From: Microbacterium pseudoresistens
GTDB lineage: Bacteria > Actinomycetota > Actinomycetes > Actinomycetales > Microbacteriaceae
DNA: 64,000 nucleotides
Assembly: GCF_013409745.1 (NCBI RefSeq)
Contig: NZ_JACCBH010000001.1
Location: 2,728,001 to 2,792,000, forward strand
Direction of reading: 5' to 3'
The notes below the pieces were generated by a model, which was not told the DNA's origin, ran no database searches, and was given only the letters and a program-made list of their open reading frames with translations. A program made the position numbers and the translations under genes. Shown piece after piece: positions 9,940-19,174 of the stretch; the stretch's first letter is position 1, and every line of letters begins with the position of its first letter.

Positions 9940-12519
9940 ATGTCCGTGATCCCCGACAAGCCCGCACTCGAAGGTCTCGAAGCGAAGTGGGACGGCGTCT
10001 GGGCCGAGCAGGGCACCTACCTGTTCGATCGCCTGCGCGCCGCCGAGCTCGGCCGTGAGGGCGTGTACTCGATCGACACCCCTCCGCCCACGGCATCCGG
10101 GTCGCTGCACATCGGCCACGTGTTCTCGTACACGCACACCGACGTCAAGGCGCGCTACGAGCGCATGCGCGGCAAGAGCGTGTTCTACCCGATCGGCTGG
10201 GACGACAACGGCCTGCCGACCGAGCGCCGCGTGCAGAACTACTACGGCGTGCGCGTCGACGTGACCCTCCCCTATGACCCGGACTTCACGCCGCCGTTCG
10301 AGGGCAATGCGAAGAGTCTGAAGGCCGCCGACCAGCAGCCGGTGAGCCGCCGCAACTTCATCGAACTGTGCGAGAAGCTCACGGTCGAGGACGAGAAGCA
10401 GTTCGAGGACGTGTTCCGTCAGCTCGGACTCAGCGTCGACTGGACGCAGACCTACCGCACGATCTCGGATGAGACGATCCGGCAGAGCCAGCTCGGGTTC
10501 CTCCGCAATCACGAGCGCGGCGAGGCCTACCAGGCGCTCGCGCCGACCCTGTGGGACGTCGACTTCCGCTCGGCGATCGCGCAGGCCGAGCTCGAAGATC
10601 GCGAGCAGCAGGCGGCATACCACCGCATCGCGTTCCACAAGAGCGACGGTTCGGGCGACATCCACATCGAGACCACCCGCCCCGAACTGCTCGCCGCCTG
10701 CGTCGCGCTGGTGGCGCACCCCGACGACGAGCGCTATCAGCCGTACTTCGGATCCACCGTGCGCACGCCGCTGTTCGACGTCGAGGTTCCCGTGCGCGCA
10801 CACCACCTCGCGCAGCAGGACAAGGGCTCCGGCATCGCCATGGTCTGCACCTTCGGCGACGTGACCGACATGGTGTGGTGGCGCGAACTCGACCTGCCGA
10901 TCCGCACAATCCTCGGTCTCGACGGTCGGGTGATCTCAGAGGCACCCGAGGCGATCGAGTCGGATGCCGGAAAGGCCGCCTACGCGGAGCTCGCCGGCAA
11001 GACCGTCTTCAGCGCCAAGAAGCGCATCGCCGAGCTCCTCGAGGAGTCGGGCGAGCTGCTCGAGGTCTCCAAGCCCTTCAATCACGCCGTGAAGTTCTTC
11101 GAGAAGGGCGACCGCCCCCTCGAGATTGTCTCGACCCGCCAGTGGTACATCCGCAACGGTGCCCGCGACTCCGAGTTGCAAGAACAACTGATTGCCCACG
11201 GCACGCAGTTGCAGTGGCACCCCGACTTCATGCGCGTGCGGTACGAGAACTGGGTCGGCGGCCTCACCGGCGACTGGCTCGTGTCGCGCCAGCGCTTCTT
11301 CGGGGTGCCGCTCCCGGTCTGGTACGGGCTCGACGAGAACGGCGAGCGCGACTACGACCGCGTGATCGTGGCCTCTGCCGAACAGCTTCCGGTCGACCCG
11401 ACCGTCGACGTGCCCACCGGGTACACCGAGGACCAGCGCGGCGTGCCGGGCGGCTTCCAGGCAGAAGTGGACATCCTCGACACCTGGGCGACATCGTCGC
11501 TGACCCCGCAGCTCGCCGGTGGCTGGCAGCGCGACGAGGAGCTGTGGAACCTCGTCTCCCCGTTCGACGTGCGCCCGCAGGGTCAGGACATCATCCGCAC
11601 CTGGCTGTTCTCCACGATGCTCCGCTCGACGCTCGAAGACGGACGTTCTCCATGGAAGCACGCGTCGATCTCGGGCTTCATCGTCGACCCCGACCGCAAG
11701 AAGATGTCGAAGTCCAAGGGCAACGTGGTCACCCCCGCCGACATCCTCGACAAGCACGGGTCGGATGCCGTCCGCTACTGGGCCGCCTCAAGTCGCCTGG
11801 GCGTGGATGCAGCATTCGACCCGCAGAACCCGACCCAGATGAAGATCGGCCGTCGCCTGGCGATCAAGATACTCAATGCGGCGAAGTTCGTGCTGTCGTT
11901 CCCCGTGCCCGAAGGCGCGCAAGTCACCCACGCTCTGGATGCCTCCATGCTCGCCGCCCTCGACGAGGTGGTCGCCGACGCCACCAAGGCGTATGACGGT
12001 TTCGATCATGCCCGGGCGCTCGAAGTGACCGAGTCGTTCTTCTGGACGTTCTGCGATGACTATCTCGAGCTCGTCAAGGAGCGCGCCTACGACCAGACCG
12101 ATGTCGGGCAGCCCTCTGCCGCGCTCGCCCTGCGCATCGCGCTGTCGACACTGCTGCGACTGCTGGCACCCGTTGTGTCGTTCGCGACCGAAGAGGCCTG
12201 GAGCTGGTTCGAGGAGGGCTCGGTGCACACAACGGCGTGGCCGACCGCGGGCGAGCTCGCCGGTGGCGACCCCTCGGTGTTGTCGGCCGCCAGCGCGGCG
12301 CTGATCGGCATTCGACGAGCCAAGACCGAGGCCAAGGTGTCGCAGAAGACGCCGGTGTCGAGCCTGACGATTCGTGCGGACGACCACACGATCGAACGGT
12401 TGACGCTCGCTGAAGGCGACCTTCGTGCCGTCGGGCGCATCGAGAAGCTCGAACTGCTCGGTGGGTGGAACGAGCTGGTCGTCGAGAACGTCGTGCTCGC
12501 CGAGCAGGAGGAGAACTGA
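9940..12519 (+). CDS. valS: Valyl-tRNA synthetase
   Basis: Charges tRNA-Val. The 859-residue protein has the class I ATP-binding motif in SGSLHIGHVFSYTHTD (HIGH) near residue 55, the editing domain, KKMSKSKGN as the KMSKS loop near residue 588, and a helical anticodon-binding C-terminus. A strong Shine-Dalgarno sequence (AGGAGG) precedes the ATG at 9940. No T-box is visible in the 127 bases upstream. Its stop codon overlaps the next small gene by one base (TGATG). Confidence 0.97.
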   Translation: MSVIPDKPALEGLEAKWDGVWAEQGTYLFDRLRAAELGREGVYSIDTPPPTASGSLHIGHVFSYTHTDVKARYERMRGKSVFYPIGWDDNGLPTERRVQNYYGVRVDVTLPYDPDFTPPFEGNAKSLKAADQQPVSRRNFIELCEKLTVEDEKQFEDVFRQLGLSVDWTQTYRTISDETIRQSQLGFLRNHERGEAYQALAPTLWDVDFRSAIAQAELEDREQQAAYHRIAFHKSDGSGDIHIETTRPELLAACVALVAHPDDERYQPYFGSTVRTPLFDVEVPVRAHHLAQQDKGSGIAMVCTFGDVTDMVWWRELDLPIRTILGLDGRVISEAPEAIESDAGKAAYAELAGKTVFSAKKRIAELLEESGELLEVSKPFNHAVKFFEKGDRPLEIVSTRQWYIRNGARDSELQEQLIAHGTQLQWHPDFMRVRYENWVGGLTGDWLVSRQRFFGVPLPVWYGLDENGERDYDRVIVASAEQLPVDPTVDVPTGYTEDQRGVPGGFQAEVDILDTWATSSLTPQLAGGWQRDEELWNLVSPFDVRPQGQDIIRTWLFSTMLRSTLEDGRSPWKHASISGFIVDPDRKKMSKSKGNVVTPADILDKHGSDAVRYWAASSRLGVDAAFDPQNPTQMKIGRRLAIKILNAAKFVLSFPVPEGAQVTHALDASMLAALDEVVADATKAYDGFDHARALEVTESFFWTFCDDYLELVKERAYDQTDVGQPSAALALRIALSTLLRLLAPVVSFATEEAWSWFEEGSVHTTAWPTAGELAGGDPSVLSAASAALIGIRRAKTEAKVSQKTPVSSLTIRADDHTIERLTLAEGDLRAVGRIEKLELLGGWNELVVENVVLAEQEEN

Positions 12520-12734
12520 TGCAGCTGGGGACGCGCTGGGCGGCGGGAACCGATGCGCCGGCATCCGTCCCCGCCGCGCTGCTGCCCGCGATCGCCGAGG
12601 TCGAGCAGAAGGGCCTTTCGGGGCATTGGACGCTGACCTGGCTGGAGGGTCGCCCGATCGCCGAGCTCGACGCCGGCTGGGAGGTCGTGCAGACCGCCTC
12701 GGGCGAGGTCGTCGCACGCGAACTCGAGGACTGA
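12519..12734 (+). CDS. Small hypothetical protein translationally coupled to valS
   Basis: A 71-residue acidic protein, MQLGTRWAAGTDAPASVPAA onward to EVVARELED, with one central WTLTWLEGRPIAELD segment. The ATG overlaps the valS stop codon as TGATG, and the end of valS provides GGAGGAG as a ribosome-binding site, so it is almost certainly translated. No signal peptide, membrane segment or metal-binding motif is seen. Similar small proteins next to valS exist in related genera as I recall them, but no function is known. The function is left open. Confidence 0.75.
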   Translation: MQLGTRWAAGTDAPASVPAALLPAIAEVEQKGLSGHWTLTWLEGRPIAELDAGWEVVQTASGEVVARELED

Positions 12735-12754
12735 CACGTGCGCGTCGTGGGCCG

Positions 12755-12767
12755 TAGGCTCGTCTGA
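12755..12767 (+). promoter_or_regulatory. Probable leaderless promoter of the M3 peptidase gene
   Basis: TAGGCT at 12755-12760 is followed by six bases and then the ATG at 12767. No Shine-Dalgarno sequence is present, and the expected transcription start coincides with the start codon. Confidence 0.55.
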
Positions 12768-14818
12768 TGACCGACGCCGCGAACCCGCTTCTCTCGCCCT
12801 CGCCTCTCCCCTACGCACTGCCGGACTACGCGGCGATCCGCCCGGAGCACTACCTGCCGGCCTTCCGCGTCGCATTCGAGGAGCATCGCACCGAGATCGC
12901 CGCGATCACCCGAGTGCGCTCGATGCCCACGTTCGAGAACACGATGGTGCCTCTGGAGCGCGCCGGCGCCACCCTCGACCGCGTCGCCCACGCGTTCTAC
13001 ACCGTGAGCTCGGCGGATGCCACGCCCGAGATCCAGGAGATCGACGAGGAGCTCGCTCCCCTCATGGCCGCCCACGAAGACGCCATCCGTCTCGACGCGC
13101 AGCTGTACTGGCGGGTGAAGACCCTGCACGAGCAGCTCGACGCGCAGGACCTCGACCTCGAGAGCCGATACCTCGTCGAGCGGCACTTCCGCGAGATGAC
13201 CCACGCCGGCGCCGCGCTCGACGACGAGGCGAAGAGCGCCCTCACCGCCCTGAACCAGAGGCTTTCCGCCCTCACGACCACGTTCGAGAAGAACCTGCTC
13301 GCCGACACGAACGACCTCGCCGTGCTGTTCGAGAGCGCAGCGGAACTCGACGGACTCGCGGCGGGCGAGTTGTCCGCGGCGGCGCGCGCCGCGACCGACC
13401 GCGGGCACGAGGGCGGCTACCTGATCACGCTGCCCCTGTTCACCGGGCATCCGTATCTGGCCTCGCTGACGAACCGCGAAAGTCGCCGACGCATCATGGA
13501 GGCGTCGCGCTCGCGCGGCACGCGAGGAGGCGCGAACGACAATCGCGCCGTCCTCACCGAGATCGTCTCGCTGCGCGCCGAGCGCGCTGTGCTCCTCGGC
13601 TACGACTCGCACGCCGCGTACGTGACGGCCGATGAGACTGCCGGGACTCCGGATGCCGTCGCCGACCTGCTTCGGCGCCTCGCTCCGGCTGCGGCAGCCA
13701 ACGCCCGCGCCGAGCAGGCCGCGCTGCAGGCGATCATCGACGAGACCGAGGACGAGCCGTTCGCTCTCGAGGCGCACGACTGGGCGTTCTACACCGAGAA
13801 GGTGCGCGCAGCGCGGTACGACGTCGACACCGCGGCCCTCCGCCCCTGGTTCGAGGCGGAGCGGGTGCTGCACGACGGCGTGTTCTACGCGGCGACGCAG
13901 CTGTACGGCGTGACGTTCGCCGAGCGCGACGACCTGGTCGCCTATCATCCCGGCGCCCGCGTCTTCGAGGTCTTCAACCCCGACGGCTCGGCGCTGGGCC
14001 TGTACGTGCTCGACCTGTACACGCGGGACTCGAAGCGCGGCGGCGCGTGGATGAATCCGATCGTCAGTCAGTCGGCGTTGCGCGGCACGGCTCCGGTGGT
14101 GGTCAATAATCTCAACGTCGCCCAGCCCGGCGATGGCCAGCCGACGCTGCTCACCCTCGACGAGGTCACGACCCTGTTCCACGAGTTCGGACACGCTCTG
14201 CACGGCTTGTTCGCGACCGTGACCTACCCGCACTTCGCCGGGACGAACGTGTTCCGCGACTTCGTGGAGTTCCCCAGCCAGGTCAACGAGATGTGGATCC
14301 TGTGGGCCGATGTGCTGGACAACTACGCCCGTCACCACGAGACCGGTGAGCCCCTGGACACCGCGATCGTCGAACGCCTGCGCGCGACGGAGACGTTCAA
14401 CCAGGGCCACGACACGACCGAGTACCTCGCCGCCGCCTGGCTCGACCAGGCATGGCACCGCCTCGCGTCCGGCGATGCCGTGACCGACGTCGCGGCATTC
14501 GAAGCGCAGGCGCTCGCGGAGATCGGGCTCGACCTCGCCACCGTGCCGACCCGCTACTCGTCGACCTACTTCGCGCACGTGTTCTCGGGCGGATACAGCG
14601 CCGGGTACTACTCGTACATCTGGAGCGAGGTGCTCGACGCCGACACCGTGGAGTGGTTCCGCGACAACGGCGGGCTCACCCGCGAGAACGGTGACCGGTT
14701 CCGCAAGAGGCTGCTCGGCGTCGGAGGATCGAAGGATCCGCTCGAGGCGTACCGCGACTTCCGTGGAAGGAATGCCGAGATCGCACCGCTGCTCGCACGC
14801 CGGGGGCTGGAGGGGTGA
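12767..14818 (+). CDS. M3 family metallopeptidase (peptidyl-dipeptidase Dcp-like)
   Basis: A 683-residue cytoplasmic zinc oligopeptidase. The gluzincin motif HEFGHALH is present with H472, E473 and H476, and the downstream EFPSQVNE segment supplies the third zinc ligand. N-terminal residues 20-40 (LPDYAAIRPEHYLPAFRVAF) match the start of the Dcp/oligopeptidase A group, and total length fits Dcp. There is no signal peptide, so it acts on intracellular peptides. It has its own leaderless-type promoter and is followed after three bases by a methyltransferase gene, probably co-transcribed. Confidence 0.93.
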   Translation: MTDAANPLLSPSPLPYALPDYAAIRPEHYLPAFRVAFEEHRTEIAAITRVRSMPTFENTMVPLERAGATLDRVAHAFYTVSSADATPEIQEIDEELAPLMAAHEDAIRLDAQLYWRVKTLHEQLDAQDLDLESRYLVERHFREMTHAGAALDDEAKSALTALNQRLSALTTTFEKNLLADTNDLAVLFESAAELDGLAAGELSAAARAATDRGHEGGYLITLPLFTGHPYLASLTNRESRRRIMEASRSRGTRGGANDNRAVLTEIVSLRAERAVLLGYDSHAAYVTADETAGTPDAVADLLRRLAPAAAANARAEQAALQAIIDETEDEPFALEAHDWAFYTEKVRAARYDVDTAALRPWFEAERVLHDGVFYAATQLYGVTFAERDDLVAYHPGARVFEVFNPDGSALGLYVLDLYTRDSKRGGAWMNPIVSQSALRGTAPVVVNNLNVAQPGDGQPTLLTLDEVTTLFHEFGHALHGLFATVTYPHFAGTNVFRDFVEFPSQVNEMWILWADVLDNYARHHETGEPLDTAIVERLRATETFNQGHDTTEYLAAAWLDQAWHRLASGDAVTDVAAFEAQALAEIGLDLATVPTRYSSTYFAHVFSGGYSAGYYSYIWSEVLDADTVEWFRDNGGLTRENGDRFRKRLLGVGGSKDPLEAYRDFRGRNAEIAPLLARRGLEG

Positions 14819-14821
14819 CGC

Positions 14822-15427
14822 ATGGATGACGTCGAGAAGGTCATCGCGGGCGTGTTCGACGAACGCGCCGACTCGTACGACGACAAGCCGTTCCACCATG
14901 ATCTGACCACCGCAATCGCCGAATTCATCGATCTCTCCGCCGTATCGCGGGTCGTCGATCTCGCCACTGGCACGGGCCTCATGCTCCGCGCGCTCGATGC
15001 ACGAACCCCTGGTCTCGCGCTGACGGGCGTCGACATCTCCGAGCGGATGCTGGCCATCGCCGCGCATGCGCTGCCCCACGCCTCGTGGGTCCTGGCATCG
15101 GCGGCGTCGACGGGACTGCCCGATGCCTCCACCGATCTGGTCACCTGCGTGACGGCTCTGCACCTCATGCCTGACAAGGATGGGGTGCTCGGCGAATGCC
15201 GGCGCCTCCTCGCCCCGAACGGGAGACTGGTCACGGCGACGTTCTCGGAGGGCGGTCGCCGCCCGTCGCCGTCGCGCTATCTCGGAAGCGCCGTCGACCA
15301 CGACTCGTTCAGCACGCAAGAGGCGCTGCGGCAGACCATGGGCGCTTCCGGCTTCGCCCTGGCGAGGCATCAACGCTGGGAAGACGCCACGCACATCATG
15401 GGACTCGCGGAGTTCCTGCCGCACTGA
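14822..15427 (+). CDS. Class I SAM-dependent methyltransferase
   Basis: A 201-residue protein with motif I in VVDLATGTGLML (about residues 40-52), the acidic post-I loop in LTGVDISERML, and LVTCVTALHLMPD as the motif IV region. This is the UbiE/ArsM-like methyltransferase_11 type; the substrate is unknown. It starts three bases after the M3 peptidase stop codon, implying co-transcription, and is convergent with clpX, whose stop codon lies 13 bases away. No terminator is visible between them. Confidence 0.85.
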   Translation: MDDVEKVIAGVFDERADSYDDKPFHHDLTTAIAEFIDLSAVSRVVDLATGTGLMLRALDARTPGLALTGVDISERMLAIAAHALPHASWVLASAASTGLPDASTDLVTCVTALHLMPDKDGVLGECRRLLAPNGRLVTATFSEGGRRPSPSRYLGSAVDHDSFSTQEALRQTMGASGFALARHQRWEDATHIMGLAEFLPH

Positions 15428-15440
15428 GCGGTCGGGGTGG

Positions 15441-16709
15441 TCAGGCGCTCTTGCGCTTGCGGCTCATCGCGACGGTAGGCGGGGCGCCCTCTTCGACCGA
15501 GGCCCTGGTCACGACGACCTTCGTGACGTCCTCGCTCGACGGGATCTCGAACATGATCGGTCCGAGCACGTCTTCGAGGATCGCCCGCAGGCCGCGTGCA
15601 CCGGTCTTGCGATCGACGGCGAGGTCGGCGATCGAGCGCAGGGCGTCTTCCTCGAAGTCGAGCTCGACTCCGTCGAGCTCGAACATGCGCCGGTACTGCT
15701 TGACCAGGGCGTTGCGTGGGCCGGTGAGGATGTCGATCAGCGCATCCTGATCGAGCGGCGACACCGAGGCGACGACGGGAAGCCGGCCGATGAACTCGGG
15801 GATCAGGCCGAACTTGTGCAGGTCTTCCGGCAGCACCTCGCTGAACAGGTCGAGGTCCTTGGCCTTGTCGTGCAGCGGAGCGCCGAAGCCGACACCGTGC
15901 TTGCCGACGCGGGACGACACGATGTCTTCGAGACCCGCGAAGGCGCCTGCGACGATGAACAGCACGTTCGACGTGTCGATCTGCAGGAACTCCTGATGCG
16001 GATGCTTGCGTCCGCCCTGCGGCGGCACCGAGGCGACCGTGCCCTCGATGATCTTCAGCAGCGCCTGCTGCACGCCCTCGCCCGACACATCGCGTGTGAT
16101 CGATGGGTTCTCGGACTTGCGGGCGATCTTGTCGATCTCGTCGATGTAGATGATGCCCTGCTCGGCGCGCTTGACGTCGTAGTCGGCGGCCTGGATGAGC
16201 TTGAGGAGGATGTTCTCGACGTCTTCGCCGACGTACCCCGCCTCGGTGAGCGCCGTGGCGTCGGCGACGGCGAAGGGCACGTTGAGGCGCTTGGCCAGAG
16301 TCTGCGCGAGGTAGGTCTTGCCGCACCCGGTCGGACCGATCATCAGGATGTTGCTCTTGGCGATCTCGACCTCTTCGGCCTTCTGCTCGGCCGGCTGGAG
16401 GGTTCCGTGCGCCCGCACCCGCTTGTAGTGGTTGTACACGGCGACCGCGAGCGCCCTCTTCGCCGGCTCCTGACCGACGACGTACTCCTCGAGGAAGGCG
16501 AAGATCTCGCGAGGCTTGGGGAGCTCGAAGTCGGCGACCTCGCCGCTGGCGGACTCCGCCATACGCTCTTCGATGATCTCGTTGCACAGCTCGACGCACT
16601 CGTCGCAGATGTACACGCCGGGGCCCGCGATGAGCTGCTGGACCTGCTTCTGGCTCTTTCCGCAGAACGAGCACTTGAACAGGTCGGCGCTCTCACCGAT
16701 ACGAGCCAT
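15441..16709 (-). CDS. clpX: ATP-dependent Clp protease ATP-binding subunit ClpX
   Basis: AAA+ unfoldase that feeds substrates to ClpP. The 422-residue product has the N-terminal zinc-binding domain (CSFCGKSQ ... CDECVELC, about residues 11-37), Walker A GPTGCGKT, the GYVGEDVE pore loop, Walker [10 protein letters not shown], and sensor/R-finger regions. An AGGAGG site lies six bases before the ATG at 16709; an ATG two codons upstream is too close to that site to be the start. Usually clpX follows tig-clpP1-clpP2 directly; here a deoxyribose cassette separates them. A TAGGCT -10-like hexamer occurs upstream at 16771-16766. Confidence 0.97.
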   Translation of the reverse strand: MARIGESADLFKCSFCGKSQKQVQQLIAGPGVYICDECVELCNEIIEERMAESASGEVADFELPKPREIFAFLEEYVVGQEPAKRALAVAVYNHYKRVRAHGTLQPAEQKAEEVEIAKSNILMIGPTGCGKTYLAQTLAKRLNVPFAVADATALTEAGYVGEDVENILLKLIQAADYDVKRAEQGIIYIDEIDKIARKSENPSITRDVSGEGVQQALLKIIEGTVASVPPQGGRKHPHQEFLQIDTSNVLFIVAGAFAGLEDIVSSRVGKHGVGFGAPLHDKAKDLDLFSEVLPEDLHKFGLIPEFIGRLPVVASVSPLDQDALIDILTGPRNALVKQYRRMFELDGVELDFEEDALRSIADLAVDRKTGARGLRAILEDVLGPIMFEIPSSEDVTKVVVTRASVEEGAPPTVAMSRKRKSA

Positions 16710-16843
16710 GCGCATCCTCCTTCGTGGTGCTCCGGCGGATCAAGCCTTCCGTGACCCGCCGTTCGAGCCTAACCTCTGGGACCGACACCGCGGCGCATCG
16801 CCACGGTTCCCGTGGATACCCGTCTCACGTGCCGCTCAGCGGC

Positions 16844-17725
16844 TCAGAGCATGCTCTTCGGATGCCACACGGTCTTCGTCTCGACGAACGCCGTGATCCG
16901 CTCCACGGACGCCCCTGCCGCAGCGGTCGACGGAACGGGAGCGAGCACGCGCGTGAGCGTGTCGGCGGCGGCGATCTGCAGATCCACCCACTCCAGCTCT
17001 CCGGCACCCGTGAGATCCAGCGCGTTCACGTCGGCGTGCGAGGCCAGCCAGGGAGCGATCTCGGCCGGCGAGCCGGTGAGCACGTTCACCACTCCCCCCG
17101 GCACATCGCTCGTCGCGAGCACCTCGGCGAGGCTGATCGCCGACAGCGGATGCCGCTCGCTCGCCACGACGACGACGGCATTGCCCGACACGAGGGCGGG
17201 AGCCACGACCGAGACGACGCCGAGCAGCGCGGTGTCCTGCGGGGCGATGATCGCCACGACGCCGGTCGGCTCTGGTACCGAGATGTTGAAGTAGGGGCCG
17301 GCGACGGGGTTGGCGTTACCGGCGACCTGGGCGTACTTGTCGCACCAGCCCGCGTACCAGACCCAGAGGTCGATCGCCGCATCGACCTGCGCACCGGCGA
17401 CCGCGGCCGTCACGCCCTCCTGCGCGACGATCTCGTCGACGAACTGCGCACGGCGACCTTCGAGCACCTCGGCCACCCGGTAGAGCACCTGACCGCGGTT
17501 GTAGGCGGTCGCACCCGACCAGCCCTTGACCGCCGCGCGGGCGGCGACCACGGCGTCTCTGGCATCCTTGCGCGAGGCCTTGGCGGCATTGGCGAGGAAC
17601 ATGCCCTTGGCGGAGAGCACCTCGTAGGTGCGCCCCGACTCGCTGCGCGGGAACGCGCCGCCGATCGCGAGCTTGTACGTCTTCGGAACGGTGAGCCGAT
17701 GAGAGGTCGTAGGTCGCTTGCTCAT
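16844..17725 (-). CDS. Internally shortened aldehyde dehydrogenase-like protein
   Basis: A 293-residue protein homologous to the neighbouring full-length aldehyde dehydrogenase. It keeps the N-terminal and NAD-binding portion (residues about 1-245, with GVVAIIAPQDTALLGVVSVV and VPGGVVNVLTG) and a short C-terminal segment (ITAFVETKTVWHP), but lacks the segment bearing the LELGG glutamate and the catalytic cysteine. It cannot be a normal dehydrogenase; a structural or regulatory partner is possible. The reading frame is clean and its ATG overlaps the upstream gene by four bases, which argues for a retained gene. Last gene of the deo cassette. Confidence 0.85.
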   Translation of the reverse strand: MSKRPTTSHRLTVPKTYKLAIGGAFPRSESGRTYEVLSAKGMFLANAAKASRKDARDAVVAARAAVKGWSGATAYNRGQVLYRVAEVLEGRRAQFVDEIVAQEGVTAAVAGAQVDAAIDLWVWYAGWCDKYAQVAGNANPVAGPYFNISVPEPTGVVAIIAPQDTALLGVVSVVAPALVSGNAVVVVASERHPLSAISLAEVLATSDVPGGVVNVLTGSPAEIAPWLASHADVNALDLTGAGELEWVDLQIAAADTLTRVLAPVPSTAAAGASVERITAFVETKTVWHPKSML

Positions 17726-19164
17726 GCTGCGGCTCCCTTGAGATAAGCGGTCAGTCCGTGGCGACCGCCCTCACGGCCGTATCCGGACTCCTTGTAGCCG
17801 CCGAACGGACTGGCCGGATCGAAGCGGTTGAACGTGTTCGCCCACACGACGCCGGCGCGCAGCCGGTCGGCGACGGCGAGGATGCGCGAGCCCTTGTCGG
17901 TCCAGATGCCGGCCGACAGGCCGTACGGGGTGTTGTTGGCCTTGGCGATCGCCTCGTCCGGGGTGCGGAAGGTCAGCACCGACAGCACCGGCCCGAAGAC
18001 CTCTTCACGGGCGATGCGATGCGAGGCCTCGACCCCCGTGAAGATCGTCGGGGCGAACCAGAAGCCCTTCTCGGGGATCACGCAGTCAGCGCTCCAGCGC
18101 TCCGCCCCCTCGACCTCGCCGATGTCGCTGAGTTCACGGATGCGCGCCAGCTGCGCGGCGGAGTTGATCGCGCCGATATCGGTGTTCTTATCGAGCGGGT
18201 CTCCCATGCGCAGCGTCGACAGACGGGTCTTCAGGCGATCGATCACCTCGTCGTGGATCGACTCCTGCACGAGCAGGCGGCTGCCCGCGCAGCACACATG
18301 GCCCTGGTTGAAGAAGATGCCGTTGACGACCCCCTCGACGGCCTGGTCGATCGGCGCATCGTCGAACACGATGTTCGCGGCCTTGCCGCCCAGCTCCAGC
18401 GTGACTTTCTTGCCCGTGCCGGCGACGGCCTTGGCGATATCACGGCCGACACCGGTCGACCCGGTGAAGGCGACCTTGTCGACATCGGGGTGACGCACGA
18501 GTGCCGCCCCGGTCGCACCGGCCCCGGTGACGATGTTCACGACCCCGGCAGGAAGATCGGCCTGCTGCAGGATCTCCGCAAAGATCAGCGCACTCAACGG
18601 GGTGGTCTCGGCCGGCTTGAGCACGACCGTGTTGCCCGCGGCCAGAGCCGGGGCGATCTTCCACGCGAGCATGAGCAGCGGGAAGTTCCACGGGATGATC
18701 TGTCCGGCCACGCCGTGCGCCCGGGGGTTGGCGCCGAGTCCGGCGTAGTCGAGCTTGTCGGCCCATCCGGCGTAGTAGAAGAACCACGAGGCGACGAGCG
18801 GAACGTCGACGTCGCGGCTCTCCTTGATCGGCTTGCCGTTGTCCAGGCTCTCGGCGACAGCGAGCTCGCGTGCCCGCTCCTGCACGAGACGGGCGATGCG
18901 GAACAGGTACTTGCCGCGGTCCCGTCCGCTCATCTTCGACCACACCTTGTCGTAGGCGCGGCGTGCCGCGGCGACGGCGCGGTCGACATCCTCCTCATCG
19001 GCGTACGCGATCGAGGCGATCGGCGCCTCGTCCGCCGGAGAGATGGTCGTGAACGCGTCGCCGCGCCCGTCGACGAACTTGCCGTCGATGAACAGGCCGT
19101 AGTTCTCGCGCAGATTCAGGATGCTGCGCGATTCGGGGGCCGCTGCGTATTCCAGGAAGCTCAT
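17722..19164 (-). CDS. Aldehyde dehydrogenase (NAD(P)-dependent), deoxyribose cassette
   Basis: A full-length 480-residue aldehyde dehydrogenase. The NAD-binding segment (GVAGQIIPWNFPLLMLAWKI), FTGSTGVGRD, the general-base glutamate in LELGGKAANIV and the nucleophilic cysteine in FNQGHVCCAGSR are all present. The likely substrate is acetaldehyde, the product of DeoC, giving acetate or feeding acetyl-CoA formation; this comes from context, not from the sequence alone. It lies ten bases after deoC and overlaps the shortened paralogue by four bases, so the genes form one operon with the SorC-type regulator. Confidence 0.92.
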   Translation of the reverse strand: MSFLEYAAAPESRSILNLRENYGLFIDGKFVDGRGDAFTTISPADEAPIASIAYADEEDVDRAVAAARRAYDKVWSKMSGRDRGKYLFRIARLVQERARELAVAESLDNGKPIKESRDVDVPLVASWFFYYAGWADKLDYAGLGANPRAHGVAGQIIPWNFPLLMLAWKIAPALAAGNTVVLKPAETTPLSALIFAEILQQADLPAGVVNIVTGAGATGAALVRHPDVDKVAFTGSTGVGRDIAKAVAGTGKKVTLELGGKAANIVFDDAPIDQAVEGVVNGIFFNQGHVCCAGSRLLVQESIHDEVIDRLKTRLSTLRMGDPLDKNTDIGAINSAAQLARIRELSDIGEVEGAERWSADCVIPEKGFWFAPTIFTGVEASHRIAREEVFGPVLSVLTFRTPDEAIAKANNTPYGLSAGIWTDKGSRILAVADRLRAGVVWANTFNRFDPASPFGGYKESGYGREGGRHGLTAYLKGAAA

Positions 19165-19174
19165 GGGCGGATCC

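Noticed and set aside
12074..15424. An 1116-residue minus-strand reading frame over valS, the M3 peptidase and methyltransferase
   Set aside because: Antisense of three clear genes; no start context or domain.
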